This document shows positions 26,490-34,668 of a stretch of DNA of 64,000 bases, one piece after another. The DNA comes from Streptomyces griseocarneus (GTDB lineage Bacteria; Actinomycetota; Actinomycetes; Streptomycetales; Streptomycetaceae). Made by a program: the position numbers and the translations under genes. The notes under the pieces were generated by a model, which had not been told where the DNA came from, did not search any database, and saw only the letters and a list, made by a program, of their open reading frames with translations. Each line of letters opens with the position of its first letter. The stretch's first letter is position 1. The stretch lies in the NCBI RefSeq assembly GCF_014655595.1, contig NZ_BNBL01000004.1, positions 248,001 to 312,000 on the forward strand. Reading direction: 5' to 3'.

Positions 26490-27617
26490 GTGACTGCGAA
26501 CACCGCACCGGCCCTGCTCGACCTGGCGCCCCTCGGCGCAGGTCACTTCGCCCGCATCGAGGACAAGGTCGCGGCGCTGATGCGCACCCGCGAGACCGTG
26601 GTCGCGATGCAGGGCGAGGCCCTGCTGCCGCTGGAGGCGTGCATTCGTTCGGCCGTACGGCCCGGCAGCACCGCGCTCAACATCATCACCGGCCCGTACG
26701 GCGAGACGTTCGGCGGCTGGCTGCGCTCCTGCGGCGCCGAGGTCGTCACGGTCGCGGCGCCCTTCAGCGGCGCGGTGACCCCCGGCCAGGTCGCCGAGGC
26801 GCTGCGCGCGCACCCCGCCATCGACTTCGTCAGCCTCGTCCACGCCGAGGCGGCCACCGGCAACACCAACCCCGTCGCCGAGATCGGCGCGGTGGTCCGC
26901 GAGCACGGCGCGCTGCTGATGCTGGACGCGGTGGCCTCCGTCGCCGCCGAGCCGCTGCTCACGGACGAGTGGGGCGTCGACCTGTGCGTGATCGGCGGTC
27001 AGAAGGCCATGGCGGGGCCGGCGGGGGTGTCGGCCGTGTCGGTCAGCGCCCGCGCCTGGGAGCGCATCGCCGCCAATGAGCAGGCGCCCCGCCGCTCGTA
27101 CCTCTCCCTCCTGGACTGGAAGGAGCGCTGGATCGACGGCGGGCGCACCGCGCTGCCGCACGCCCCCGCGCAGCTGGAGATGCTCGCGCTGGAGCAGGCC
27201 GTCGACCGCATCGAGGCCGACGGCCTGGACGGCGTCATCGCCCGCCACCGCGCCGCCTCTGCCGCGACGCGCGCGGGCGTACGGGCGCTCGGCGCCCTGG
27301 CGCCCTACGTGATCCGTGACGAGGACGCCGCCCCGGCGGCCACGACGCTGCGCGCCCCGGACGGCATCGACGCCCGGGACGTCGTGGCGGCGGCTCTGGC
27401 GGCCGACGCCTCGGTGCCCGTGCAGGCGGCGGCCGGCGCGCTGGCCAAGGAGATGATCCGCGTCAACCACTACGGCCTGGACGCGGACCGCGAGGTCGTC
27501 CTCGCCTCGCTGGCGGCGTTCGGCGAGGGCCTGCGGGCGCTGGGCGTTTCGGCCGCGGACCCGGCCGGGGCCCTGCGGGCCGCGGGCGAGGCCTGGGACG
27601 CGGTGATCGCGGGCTGA
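26490..27617 (+). CDS. Class V aminotransferase-like PLP enzyme
   Basis: 375 residues from GTG 26490, with GGAAGG 6 nt upstream. Fold type I PLP enzyme: NIITGPYGETFGGWLRSCGAEV, substrate-side segment HAEAATGNTNPVAEI, cofactor aspartate in LMLDAVAS, and Schiff-base lysine K172 in GGQKAMAGP. It resembles alanine-glyoxylate/serine-pyruvate aminotransferases and phosphonate transaminases; the exact substrate is unknown. Followed by a strong terminator. Confidence 0.8.
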   Translation: MTANTAPALLDLAPLGAGHFARIEDKVAALMRTRETVVAMQGEALLPLEACIRSAVRPGSTALNIITGPYGETFGGWLRSCGAEVVTVAAPFSGAVTPGQVAEALRAHPAIDFVSLVHAEAATGNTNPVAEIGAVVREHGALLMLDAVASVAAEPLLTDEWGVDLCVIGGQKAMAGPAGVSAVSVSARAWERIAANEQAPRRSYLSLLDWKERWIDGGRTALPHAPAQLEMLALEQAVDRIEADGLDGVIARHRAASAATRAGVRALGALAPYVIRDEDAAPAATTLRAPDGIDARDVVAAALAADASVPVQAAAGALAKEMIRVNHYGLDADREVVLASLAAFGEGLRALGVSAADPAGALRAAGEAWDAVIAG

Positions 27618-27649
27618 CGCGCGCCCGGACGGCCCGGGCTCTCGTACGA

Positions 27650-27688
27650 GGCCGCTGCCGGTGCTTCACGCACCGGCAGCGGCCTTTT
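27650..27688 (+). terminator. Rho-independent terminator with U-tract after the aminotransferase
   Basis: A perfect 15-bp stem (27650-27664 with 27670-27684), TTCAC loop, followed by TTTT. The best canonical terminator in the window. Confidence 0.93.
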
Positions 27689-27801
27689 CGCGTTCTCTGT
27701 CTCTTATAACCCTTATGTCGTGTGAGGCTCCTCGTCGTCACGCACAGATAAAATCGGAACCCACGTCCCGTTTCGCTCCGCCCCTCTCGGAGGCCCCGCA
27801 C

Positions 27802-28554
27802 ATGGCTCGGCGCAGGAGTCCGGCTTCGCCCCCACCGCTCGCCCCGTCGCTCCGCTCGGACGCGCGCCGCAACAGGGAACTCGTCCTCCAGGCCGCCCGA
27901 TCCGCCTTCGAGGAAGCCGGGTTGGCGGTGCCGCTCGGTGAGATCGCGCGTCGCGCGGGGGTCGGTACGGGCACCGTCTACCGTCATTTCCCGTCCAAAG
28001 AAGCCCTGTTCAGGGCCACGGTGGTGGACCGGGTGCAGCTTTTCACCGACACAGCACGGGAGTTGACGCACGCGGATGATCCCGGAGCGGTCTTCTTCCG
28101 CTACCTCGCTGCGGTCGTACGGCTGTCCGTGCGGAACAAGGGCCTGTGTGACGCCCTGGAGGGCAGTCTCGAGCCCTCTCCGGGCGTCGAGGAGGGCTTC
28201 CGTGAGGCGCTGACGATACTGCTCGAGCGGGCCCAACAGGCCGTCGCAGTACGGAAGGACGTGACCATCGACGATGTGATGGCCCTGCTCATGGGCTGTC
28301 TTTCGATGGAGCAGCGGCGGGGGCCGTCAGTGGCGCCCGGAAGAATGACGGCACTGCTGTGCGACAGCCTGCGGCCGGGGCGCCATGTGACGAAACTGCC
28401 TCCGAATCCGGCCGTACGGCGTAACGAAATGGGCTGCGCGTCCTGCGGACGCCCCGTGCCGGCGTCGCGTACGGGCCGCCCCGCCCGGTACTGCGGCGGG
28501 GCCTGCCGGCAGCGGGCGCACCGCGAGCGGGCCCGGGCGCGTACGGGCGCGTGA
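27802..28554 (+). CDS. TetR family regulator with C-terminal CxxC zinc-ribbon-like tail
   Basis: 250 residues from ATG 27802 with GGAGG 8 nt upstream. TetR HTH at about 20-70 (ARSAFEEAGLAVPLGEIARRAGVGTGTVYRHFPSKEALF) and the usual helical ligand domain to about 195. It has an added tail with C212, C215, C231 and C235 (CASCGRP..., RYCGGACRQ), a pattern like short zinc ribbons that end in a basic RQRAHRERAR segment. The tail is not part of the TetR fold and may bind zinc and nucleic acid. The likely target is unknown; the neighbouring MFS gene is convergent, not divergent. Confidence 0.85.
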   Translation: MARRRSPASPPPLAPSLRSDARRNRELVLQAARSAFEEAGLAVPLGEIARRAGVGTGTVYRHFPSKEALFRATVVDRVQLFTDTARELTHADDPGAVFFRYLAAVVRLSVRNKGLCDALEGSLEPSPGVEEGFREALTILLERAQQAVAVRKDVTIDDVMALLMGCLSMEQRRGPSVAPGRMTALLCDSLRPGRHVTKLPPNPAVRRNEMGCASCGRPVPASRTGRPARYCGGACRQRAHRERARARTGA

Positions 28555-28572
28555 CGGCGGGCCGCCTCACGA

Positions 28573-28635
28573 GGACCGGGAGGACCCGGCGGACCGGGAG
28601 GACTCGGCGGACTCAGCGGACTAGGCGGACTCGGC
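28573..28635. repeat. 18/9-bp tandem repeats over the MFS stop codon
   Basis: Two 18-bp units (28573-28590 and 28591-28608, GGACCGGGAGGACYCGGC) followed by three 9-bp units (28609-28635, GGACTMRGC type). The stop codon of the minus-strand MFS gene (28621-28623) lies inside. All periods are multiples of three. Confidence 0.8.
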
Positions 28636-29916
28636 CGACCCGTGGCCCTTGGCGACGACGAGGCCGCCGGTCACCGCGAGGCCGATGAGCACGACGCCGA
28701 ACGTGGTCGCCCCCGAGGTCAGGCCGACGGCGTCGCTCAGGTAGCCGGCCGCCACGGGCAGCAGGCCCGCCGGGAGGTAGCCGCTGACGTTCAGGGCGGC
28801 GTTGGCCTCGGCCAGACGCCCGGCGGGGACCGTGGAGTTCAGCAGGGAGAGGCCGCCGAGCTGGCCCATGCCCTGCCCGGCTCCGGCCACGACCGCCGCG
28901 ACGGCGAGCAGGACGACGGAGGAGGTGCGCACCGCGCCGATCAGGGCGGCCATGCTCACGGCCGTGCTCGCCGAGGAGGCGAGGAGGATCGTACGGACGC
29001 GCAGCCGCCGGACCGCGAACTGCACCGCCGTCGAGGCGAGGAACATCGCGAACGCCATGGCGCCGGCCACCGCGCGACTGGTCGTGCCCAGCAGCCCGGA
29101 CAGCAGGGAGGGGCCGAGCGAGAGCACGAACGACGTCGCGGTGATGCCCGGCGCGAACGCCGCCGCGCCCGCCAGCAGCCGGCCGCCCGCGCCCCGCGGC
29201 ACCTTGGGCAGCCGCACCCACGCCCCGCCCGCCTGCCGGCCCCGCCCCGCCTCCGGGCGCGGCAGCGGCATGCGCAGCACGACGGCGAAGGCCAGGGCCA
29301 GCAGGACGATCTCGACGAGGAAGACGGTCGCCGTCGGGGCGGGCAGCGTCTCGGACAGCACGCCCGCCAGCAGCGGCCCCAGGCCGGCGCCGAACACCAT
29401 CGCGCTCGAGGCCAGCAGCGCCGCCAGCCGCCTGCGCGCCGGGCCCGCCACGTCGGTCACCGCCGCCATGCCGGCGGACACGACCGCGCCGACGGCGATT
29501 CCGCTGAGCAGCCGGGCCGCGATCAGCGCGGCGACGGAGGACGCGGTCGCGAAGATCACGCAGGCCGCCGCGGCGAGCGCCAGCGCCGGGAGCAGCACGG
29601 GCTTGCGGCCGATCCGGTCCGAGGCCACGCCCGCCACCAGCAGCGATCCGACGAGCCCGGCGATGTAGGAGGCGAAGACGATCGTCAGCGTGCCCCGGGA
29701 GAAGCCGATGTCGCGCTGCCACAGGACGTACAGCGGTGTCGCCGCGTTGGACAGGATGAACACCGCCGTCACCGGCCAGGCCGCGAGCCAGATCCACCAG
29801 CCGGGCGCCCCGGTGGTCGCCGCTGCGGTTCTCGTCGGACGGATGGTCGTGGGGCGGGTGGTCGTGGCTGTGGTGGTGGGTGTGGTTGTGGTCCTGGCTG
29901 TGGTCGTGGTCGTCAC
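28621..29916 (-). CDS. MFS transporter (DHA1-like) paired with an ArsR regulator
   Basis: 431 residues, 12 predicted helices; after helix 2 it carries the motif-A-like GVASDRIGRKPVLL. The first ~35 residues are mostly Thr and Arg, encoded by a run of ACN codons that looks like slippage-expanded sequence. GTG start with GAGGGGG 6 nt upstream. It is divergent from the ArsR-type regulator across a 97-bp region containing a clear dyad, so the pump is probably induced when the regulator is released. Substrate unknown; drug efflux is the default inference. Confidence 0.85.
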   Translation of the reverse strand: MTTTTTARTTTTPTTTATTTRPTTIRPTRTAAATTGAPGWWIWLAAWPVTAVFILSNAATPLYVLWQRDIGFSRGTLTIVFASYIAGLVGSLLVAGVASDRIGRKPVLLPALALAAAACVIFATASSVAALIAARLLSGIAVGAVVSAGMAAVTDVAGPARRRLAALLASSAMVFGAGLGPLLAGVLSETLPAPTATVFLVEIVLLALAFAVVLRMPLPRPEAGRGRQAGGAWVRLPKVPRGAGGRLLAGAAAFAPGITATSFVLSLGPSLLSGLLGTTSRAVAGAMAFAMFLASTAVQFAVRRLRVRTILLASSASTAVSMAALIGAVRTSSVVLLAVAAVVAGAGQGMGQLGGLSLLNSTVPAGRLAEANAALNVSGYLPAGLLPVAAGYLSDAVGLTSGATTFGVVLIGLAVTGGLVVAKGHGSAESA

Positions 29917-29967
29917 GGGATCCCCCTCGGTTCGTGCGCGGTACGACTTTTCTCGAACTTAGCACGC

Positions 29968-29987
29968 TGTACGATTGGAGTCGTACA
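29968..29987. promoter_or_regulatory. Operator dyad between MFS and ArsR genes
   Basis: TGTACGA-TTGGAG-TCGTACA is a perfect 7-bp inverted repeat. A further half site, GTACGA, lies at 29941-29946. On the minus strand TTGTAC at its edge could be the -35 of the MFS gene, so binding would block that promoter. Confidence 0.7.
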
Positions 29988-30013
29988 AGGTGATCGAAAG
30001 GTGGGGAACGCCG

Positions 30014-30376
30014 ATGACGGCCTTCAAGGTTCTGCCCGTACCGGCGGGCGTGCCCGAGCCGCTGGCCGAGCCCGCGGTCGGCGACCTGCGGCTGGAGGCG
30101 GTGCTGGGGGTGCTGGGCGACCCGTTGCGCCTGGGGATCGTGCGCAAACTCCTGCTGGAACGGGAGGAGTTCGATCACACCTGCGGGTGGTTCGGGCTGG
30201 ACCGGCCCAAGTCCTCGCTCACGCATCACTTCAAGGCGCTGCGGGAGGCGGGAATCATCCGGCAGCGGCAGTACGGGCTCGAGCGGCGCAGCCATGTGCG
30301 CGTCGACGACCTCGAGGCCCGCTTCCCGGGGCTGCTGCGCCTGGTGGCCGACTGGACGCCATCCGAGCCGGCCTGA
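30014..30376 (+). CDS. ArsR-type winged-helix transcriptional regulator
   Basis: 120 residues from ATG 30014 with GGTGGGG upstream. Winged HTH: LEAVLGVLGDPLRLGIVRKLLLE, then the recognition region RPKSSLTHHFKALREAGIIRQRQYGLERRSHVRVDDLEARFPGLL. There is no CxC metal-binding pair; one cysteine (TCGWF) is present, so a metal sensor of the classical ArsR type is unlikely. It probably represses the divergent MFS gene through the dyad at 29968-29987 and itself. Its stop codon falls inside an 18-bp repeat array. Confidence 0.85.
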   Translation: MTAFKVLPVPAGVPEPLAEPAVGDLRLEAVLGVLGDPLRLGIVRKLLLEREEFDHTCGWFGLDRPKSSLTHHFKALREAGIIRQRQYGLERRSHVRVDDLEARFPGLLRLVADWTPSEPA

Positions 30377-30443
30377 CGACAGGCCTGGTCCTGACAGCAG
30401 GGCCGGTCCTGGCAACAGGGATGTTCCTGACGACAGGCCTGGT
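30372..30443. repeat. Four-copy 18-bp tandem repeat over the ArsR stop codon
   Basis: Units at 30372, 30390, 30408 and 30426, each 18 bp, head to tail. Units 1 and 4 are identical (CCTGACGACAGGCCTGGT); 2 and 3 are diverged (CCTGACAGCAGGGCCGGT, CCTGGCAACAGGGATGTT). The ArsR stop (30374-30376) is in unit 1. The array fills most of the gap to the convergent MarR gene. Confidence 0.9.
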
Positions 30444-30480
30444 CAGGGCCGGTGCCGCACGGTGGCGGCGGTGCGGCCGG

Positions 30481-30945
30481 TCAGGAAGAAGCCGGAGTGA
30501 GTCCCTCCACGACGGCGACCAGGGGGGCCAGTTCGGAGCGGCCCGACGCCTCGCGCAGCGCCTCGCGTAGCGCGGCGTCGTTCGTGGGCCGCGCTACCTC
30601 CAGCAGGGAACGGCCGGCGTCGGTGACGTCGGTGTAGATGCCGCGGCGGTCGGTGAGGCAGAGGTAGCGGGTCAGCAGACCGCGGTCCTCCATGCGGTTG
30701 ACCAGGCGCGTCGTCGCGCTCTGGCTGAGTACGACGGCGTCGGCGACCTCGTTCATGCGCAGGTGCCCGCCCTCGCCGTCGTGCTGCCGGCTGAGGACGT
30801 CGAGCACCGAGAACTCGCGCACGCTCAGCTCGTGATGCGTCTGCAGCGCCCGTTCGAGGTGCGCCTCTATGCGGCTGTGCAGCGCCGACAGGGCGCACCA
30901 GCCCTGCGCCAGGCCGGTCAGGGCGGGGTCCGGGGTGCGGGACAT
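30481..30945 (-). CDS. MarR family transcriptional regulator
   Basis: 154 residues from ATG 30945 with AAGGAGGG 8 nt upstream. MarR fold: LSVREFSVLDVLSRQ, recognition helix VLSQSATTRLVNRMEDRGLLTRYLCLTDRRGIYTDVTDAGRSLLE. No obvious reactive cysteine in the DNA-binding part. Divergent from an MFS pump; the shared region has a promoter whose -35/-10 is overlapped by an inverted repeat (31040-31061), so it most likely represses the pump. Confidence 0.9.
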   Translation of the reverse strand: MSRTPDPALTGLAQGWCALSALHSRIEAHLERALQTHHELSVREFSVLDVLSRQHDGEGGHLRMNEVADAVVLSQSATTRLVNRMEDRGLLTRYLCLTDRRGIYTDVTDAGRSLLEVARPTNDAALREALREASGRSELAPLVAVVEGLTPASS

Positions 30946-31039
30946 GGGGTGACCCTCCTTCGGAGTCGTACGCGGTCGCGGGCACATGCCGTTCGAGTCG
31001 CTCCCGACCAGCGTATCCCCCTCCCGCAATAGCCCGCGC

Positions 31040-31068
31040 TTGCAAGTAAAAGCGTCTGCAATTATTGT
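31040..31068 (+). promoter_or_regulatory. Promoter of the MFS gene overlapped by a MarR-type dyad
   Basis: TTGCAA (31040-31045), 17-bp spacer, TATTGT (31063-31068): a good primary-sigma promoter for the plus-strand MFS gene. TTGCA-N12-TGCAA (31040-31061) is an inverted repeat lying across it. Confidence 0.6.
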
Positions 31069-31139
31069 GGAGGCCGGTAAAAGTCTGCCGCAAAGACTTG
31101 GCGCACCGACCCGACCCCTCCACGAAGGACCCCTCCGTC

Positions 31140-32363
31140 ATGCCACTCGCCCTGCTGGCGCTCGCCATCGGCGCCTTCGGAATCGGCACCACCGAGTTCG
31201 TCACCTCGGGCCTGCTCCCCGAGATCGCGGAGGAGTTCGGCGTCTCGATCCCCACCGCCGGCCTGCTGACCACCGGCTACGCGCTCGGTGTCGTCGTCGG
31301 GGCGCCGATCCTGGCCATCCTCGGGGGCCGGATACCGCGCAAGACGATGCTGATGGCCCTCATGGGCCTGTTCGTCGCGGGCAACGCCCTCTCCGCCGTC
31401 GCCCCGGTCTTCTCCGTGATGCTCGCCGGACGGATCGTCGCGTCGCTCGCGCACGGAGCGTTCTTCGGCATCGGGGCGATCGTCGCCGCCGGGCTCGTCG
31501 CCCCGCAGAAGAAGGCGGGCGCGATAGCGATGATGTTCACGGGGCTGACCGTCTCCACAGTGGTCGGTGTGCCGATGGGCACCCTGGTCGGTCAGAACGT
31601 GGGCTGGCGCGTCACGTTCCTGATCATCGCCGGGCTCGGTGTCCTCGCCGTCCTGGGCATCGCCGCCCTCGTGCCCCCGCAGCCCCGGCCCGAGCGCACG
31701 CGGCTCAGCGGCGAGACGGCGGCCTTCCGCAACCCCCAGGTCCTGCTCGCCATGGCGATGACGGTCCTCGGCTTCGGCGGCGTCTTCACCATGAGCACCT
31801 ACCTCGCCCCGATGATGACCGACGTCGCCGGCTACGCCCCCTCGTCCGTCACCTGGCTGCTCGTCCTGTTCGGCCTGGGCATGCTCGTCGGCAATCTGGT
31901 GGGAGGCCGGTACGCCGACCGCGCGCTGATGCCCATGCTCTACATCGCCCTCGGCGGACTGGCGGTCCTGCTCGCCCTGCTCCCGTTCACCGCGCACGAC
32001 AAGATCGCGGCCGCCATCACCATCCCGCTCATCGGCGCCTTCGGCTTCGCGACCGTGCCCCCGCTGCAGAAGCGGGTGCTCGACCAGACCGCCGACGCCC
32101 CCACCCTCGCCTCCGCCGTCAACATCGGCGCCTTCAACCTGGGCAACGCCATAGCGGCCTGGCTCGGCGGGCTCGTGATATCCGCCGGCTTCGGCTACAC
32201 CGCCCCCAACTGGGTCGGCGCCGCCATGGCCGCCTCCGCGCTGCTCCTGGCCCTGCTCTCCGCCTCGCTCGAGCGGCGCACGACGGCTCCCTCCGCCGGG
32301 CGCGTGGTCGCCTCGGGGGTCCCCGCGGCCGCCGAGCGGGAGGCCGCGCCGGCCGCCCGCTGA
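31140..32363 (+). CDS. MFS transporter (DHA1 family, AraJ/Cmx-like)
   Basis: 407 residues, twelve helices, opening PLALLALAIGAFGIGTTEFVTSGLLPEIAEEFGVSIPTAG, characteristic of the AraJ/Cmx/YdhP-type drug exporters, with motif-A-like GGRIPRKTMLMALM between helices 2 and 3. ATG 31140 with GAAGGA upstream; the promoter at 31040-31068 gives a leader of about 65 nt. Divergent MarR gene is the likely local repressor. It ends in an Ala/Arg-rich tail. Confidence 0.88.
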   Translation: MPLALLALAIGAFGIGTTEFVTSGLLPEIAEEFGVSIPTAGLLTTGYALGVVVGAPILAILGGRIPRKTMLMALMGLFVAGNALSAVAPVFSVMLAGRIVASLAHGAFFGIGAIVAAGLVAPQKKAGAIAMMFTGLTVSTVVGVPMGTLVGQNVGWRVTFLIIAGLGVLAVLGIAALVPPQPRPERTRLSGETAAFRNPQVLLAMAMTVLGFGGVFTMSTYLAPMMTDVAGYAPSSVTWLLVLFGLGMLVGNLVGGRYADRALMPMLYIALGGLAVLLALLPFTAHDKIAAAITIPLIGAFGFATVPPLQKRVLDQTADAPTLASAVNIGAFNLGNAIAAWLGGLVISAGFGYTAPNWVGAAMAASALLLALLSASLERRTTAPSAGRVVASGVPAAAEREAAPAAR

Positions 32364-32518
32364 GCGGCGGGGCCGGTCGGGGGCCGCTCGCCGCCCGGTG
32401 GCTGGTGGCCGGCGGCCAGCGGCCGACCGGTCACCGCTGGCCGGCTGGCCGGTCGCGGTCCGGGCCGGGGGCCGGGGCGTACGTCCTTGCGGCGGGAGTG
32501 CGCCTACGCTCGGTCGTC

Positions 32519-33157
32519 ATGAGCAGATTGCACTTGTTCGACCTCGACGGGACGCTGATCCACGGATCGGCGGCCGCGGTCGAGATCTCCCGGCAACTCG
32601 GGCTGGAGACGGAGATCGGCGAGCTGGAGCGGGCGTTCGCGGCCGGGGAACTGACGCCGCCCCGGTTCGCCCAACTGGCGGTGGAGCTCTGGGGGGAGCT
32701 GACCGAGCCCCAGGTGGCCGCGGCCTTCGAGGGCGCGCCCTGGCTGGCGGGCATCCGGGACGTCTGGCGGGAGATACGGGCGCGGGGCGAGCGGTGCGCG
32801 GTGATCTCGCTGTCGCCGGGGTTCTTCGTCGAACGCCTGCTGGACTGGGGAGCGGACGCGGCCCATGGCTCGCGGTGGCCCGCCGTGCCGTTCCGCGACC
32901 CGGTGGACCCGGCGGGCATCCTCGACGCCTCGGCGAAGGTCCGGATCGCCGACGAGCTGTGCGAGCGCTACGGCCTGGGCCGCGCCGACTGCGTGGCGTA
33001 CGGCGACTCCATGTCGGACGCCCGGCTGTTCGCGGTGGTGCCGGTGTCGGTGGCCGTCAACGCCGACCACCACGTGCGGGACATCGCCTCGCACGCCTAC
33101 GGCGGGCGGGACCTCAGGGAGGCCTACGCCCTGGTGGCGGACGCGCCCCGGGCGTAG
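32519..33157 (+). CDS. HAD-IB family phosphatase (SerB-like)
   Basis: 212 residues from ATG 32519. HAD motifs: FDLDGTL at 6-12 (nucleophile D8), SLSPGF as motif II, a conserved lysine in SAKVRIADELCERYG, and GDSMSD as motif IV. The helical cap sits between motifs I and II, as in phosphoserine phosphatase relatives (HAD-IB). The substrate is a small phosphorylated metabolite, not determinable here. No ribosome site, but TACGCT ends 8 nt upstream of ATG, so a leaderless transcript is likely. Confidence 0.85.
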   Translation: MSRLHLFDLDGTLIHGSAAAVEISRQLGLETEIGELERAFAAGELTPPRFAQLAVELWGELTEPQVAAAFEGAPWLAGIRDVWREIRARGERCAVISLSPGFFVERLLDWGADAAHGSRWPAVPFRDPVDPAGILDASAKVRIADELCERYGLGRADCVAYGDSMSDARLFAVVPVSVAVNADHHVRDIASHAYGGRDLREAYALVADAPRA

Positions 33158-33316
33158 CGCCCCGCATGCTTACCGGCGGGCCGGAAAGGGGCGCAGCCTA
33201 TCCCCAACCGGGGGAGCGGCGCGGCGACTTCCGGCAAACCTGCCGGGCGACGGGCAAGGGGGTGGAATGCTGCGCGTGCTGGAACACCGAGATGTTCGAG
33301 GCGAGGCGACGCGACC

Positions 33317-34642
33317 ATGAACGCTCCGACCACCCCCTCGGCCGACGGCCGCACCACCGGCGACGCGGGTGAGCGGGGCTGGTTCACCCGGCCGGGCGCC
33401 CAGGAGGGGCCGCCTCGGTTACCGGAGGGGGCCGCGCCCCCGTTCATGAGCGGGGGCGCCGACGGCCGGCGCCCCGCGCCCGGCTCCGCCCCCGCCGCCG
33501 CGCCCCCGGTCGGGCCGTCGCCCGACGCCCTGCTGATCCGCCGCACGCTGGCCGAGATCGAACCGGTCGCCGACAAGGCCGTCTCGTACTTCTACGCGCT
33601 GCTGTTCCTGCGCCACCCCGGCCTGCGGGCCCTCTTCCCCGCCGCCATGGACACCCAGCGCGACCGGCTCTTCAGGGCCCTGCTCACCGCCGCCCGGCAC
33701 GTCGACGACACCGCCACGCTCACCGAGTACCTCGGCCAACTCGGCCGCGGTCACCGCAAGTACGGCACCGAGTCCGCCCACTACCCCGCCGTCGGCGAAT
33801 GCCTGATCGGGGCGCTCTCCCACTACGCGCGGGACAGCTGGAACGCGGACGCCGAGGCCGCCTGGGTCCGGGCGTACACCGCGATCTCACAGATCATGAT
33901 CGACGCGGCGGTCGAGGACGCGCGGACGTCCCCGCCCTGGTGGCAGGCCGAGATCGTCTCGCACGAGTCGCGCACGCCGGACATCGCCGTCGTGACCGTA
34001 CGGCCCGACCGGCCCTACCCCTTCCGCGCCGGCCAGTACACGAGCCTGGAGACCCCGTGGTGGCCGCGCGTCTGGCGGAACTACTCCTTCTCCTGCGCGC
34101 CCCGCCCCGACGGTCTGCTGTCCTTCCACGTCAAGGCCGTCCCGGCCGGCTGGGTCTCCCGTGCGCTGGTGCACCGGGCCCGACCCGGCGACGTCATCCG
34201 CCTGGGGCCGCCCACGGGCTCGATGACCGTTGACCACGGCAGCGACAACGGCCTCCTCTGCCTGGGCGGCGGCACCGGCATCGCCCCCATCAAGGCCCTG
34301 GTCGAGGACGTCGCGCGGCACGGCCGCAGCCGTCCCGTGGACGTCTTCTACGGCGCCCGCCACAACGACGACCTCTACGACATCGACACCATGCTCAGAC
34401 TGCAGAAGTCGCACCGCTGGCTCATGGTCCGCCCGGTGATCTCCGACGGCCCGACCCTCGGCCTGAGCGGGCAACTGCCCCAGGTCGTCCGCAAGTACGG
34501 GCCGTGGAACGCCTACGACGCGTATCTCTCCGGCCCGCCCGGCATGATCCGCAGTGGTGTGGACACCCTGGTCGGCATCGGCATGCCCGCCGACCGCATA
34601 CGGCACGACTCGCTCGACGAGCTGACGGCGTCCGCGACGTAG
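33317..34642 (+). CDS. Flavohemoprotein-like globin/oxidoreductase
   Basis: 441 residues. A Pro/Gly-rich N-terminal extension (about 1-65) precedes a globin domain with likely proximal histidine H146 (GRGHRKYG). Then comes an FAD/NAD(P)H reductase half: FAD motif RNYSFS, the NAD-binding GGGTGIAPIKAL and the C-terminal YLSGPPGMI. Family role: NO dioxygenation or electron transfer to bound heme, detoxifying nitric oxide. The NAD domain ends early compared with Hmp, whose C-terminal tail usually ends in the EVF region; DSLDEL is seen instead. No NsrR-like site was recognised upstream. Confidence 0.85.
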   Translation: MNAPTTPSADGRTTGDAGERGWFTRPGAQEGPPRLPEGAAPPFMSGGADGRRPAPGSAPAAAPPVGPSPDALLIRRTLAEIEPVADKAVSYFYALLFLRHPGLRALFPAAMDTQRDRLFRALLTAARHVDDTATLTEYLGQLGRGHRKYGTESAHYPAVGECLIGALSHYARDSWNADAEAAWVRAYTAISQIMIDAAVEDARTSPPWWQAEIVSHESRTPDIAVVTVRPDRPYPFRAGQYTSLETPWWPRVWRNYSFSCAPRPDGLLSFHVKAVPAGWVSRALVHRARPGDVIRLGPPTGSMTVDHGSDNGLLCLGGGTGIAPIKALVEDVARHGRSRPVDVFYGARHNDDLYDIDTMLRLQKSHRWLMVRPVISDGPTLGLSGQLPQVVRKYGPWNAYDAYLSGPPGMIRSGVDTLVGIGMPADRIRHDSLDELTASAT

Positions 34643-34668
34643 GGCCGCCGCCCGGCGCCGGCCCGCCG

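Noticed and set aside
29800..29920. His/Asp-rich frame suggesting a metal-binding protein on the minus strand
   Set aside because: It is the out-of-frame reading of the Thr-codon run at the start of the MFS gene.
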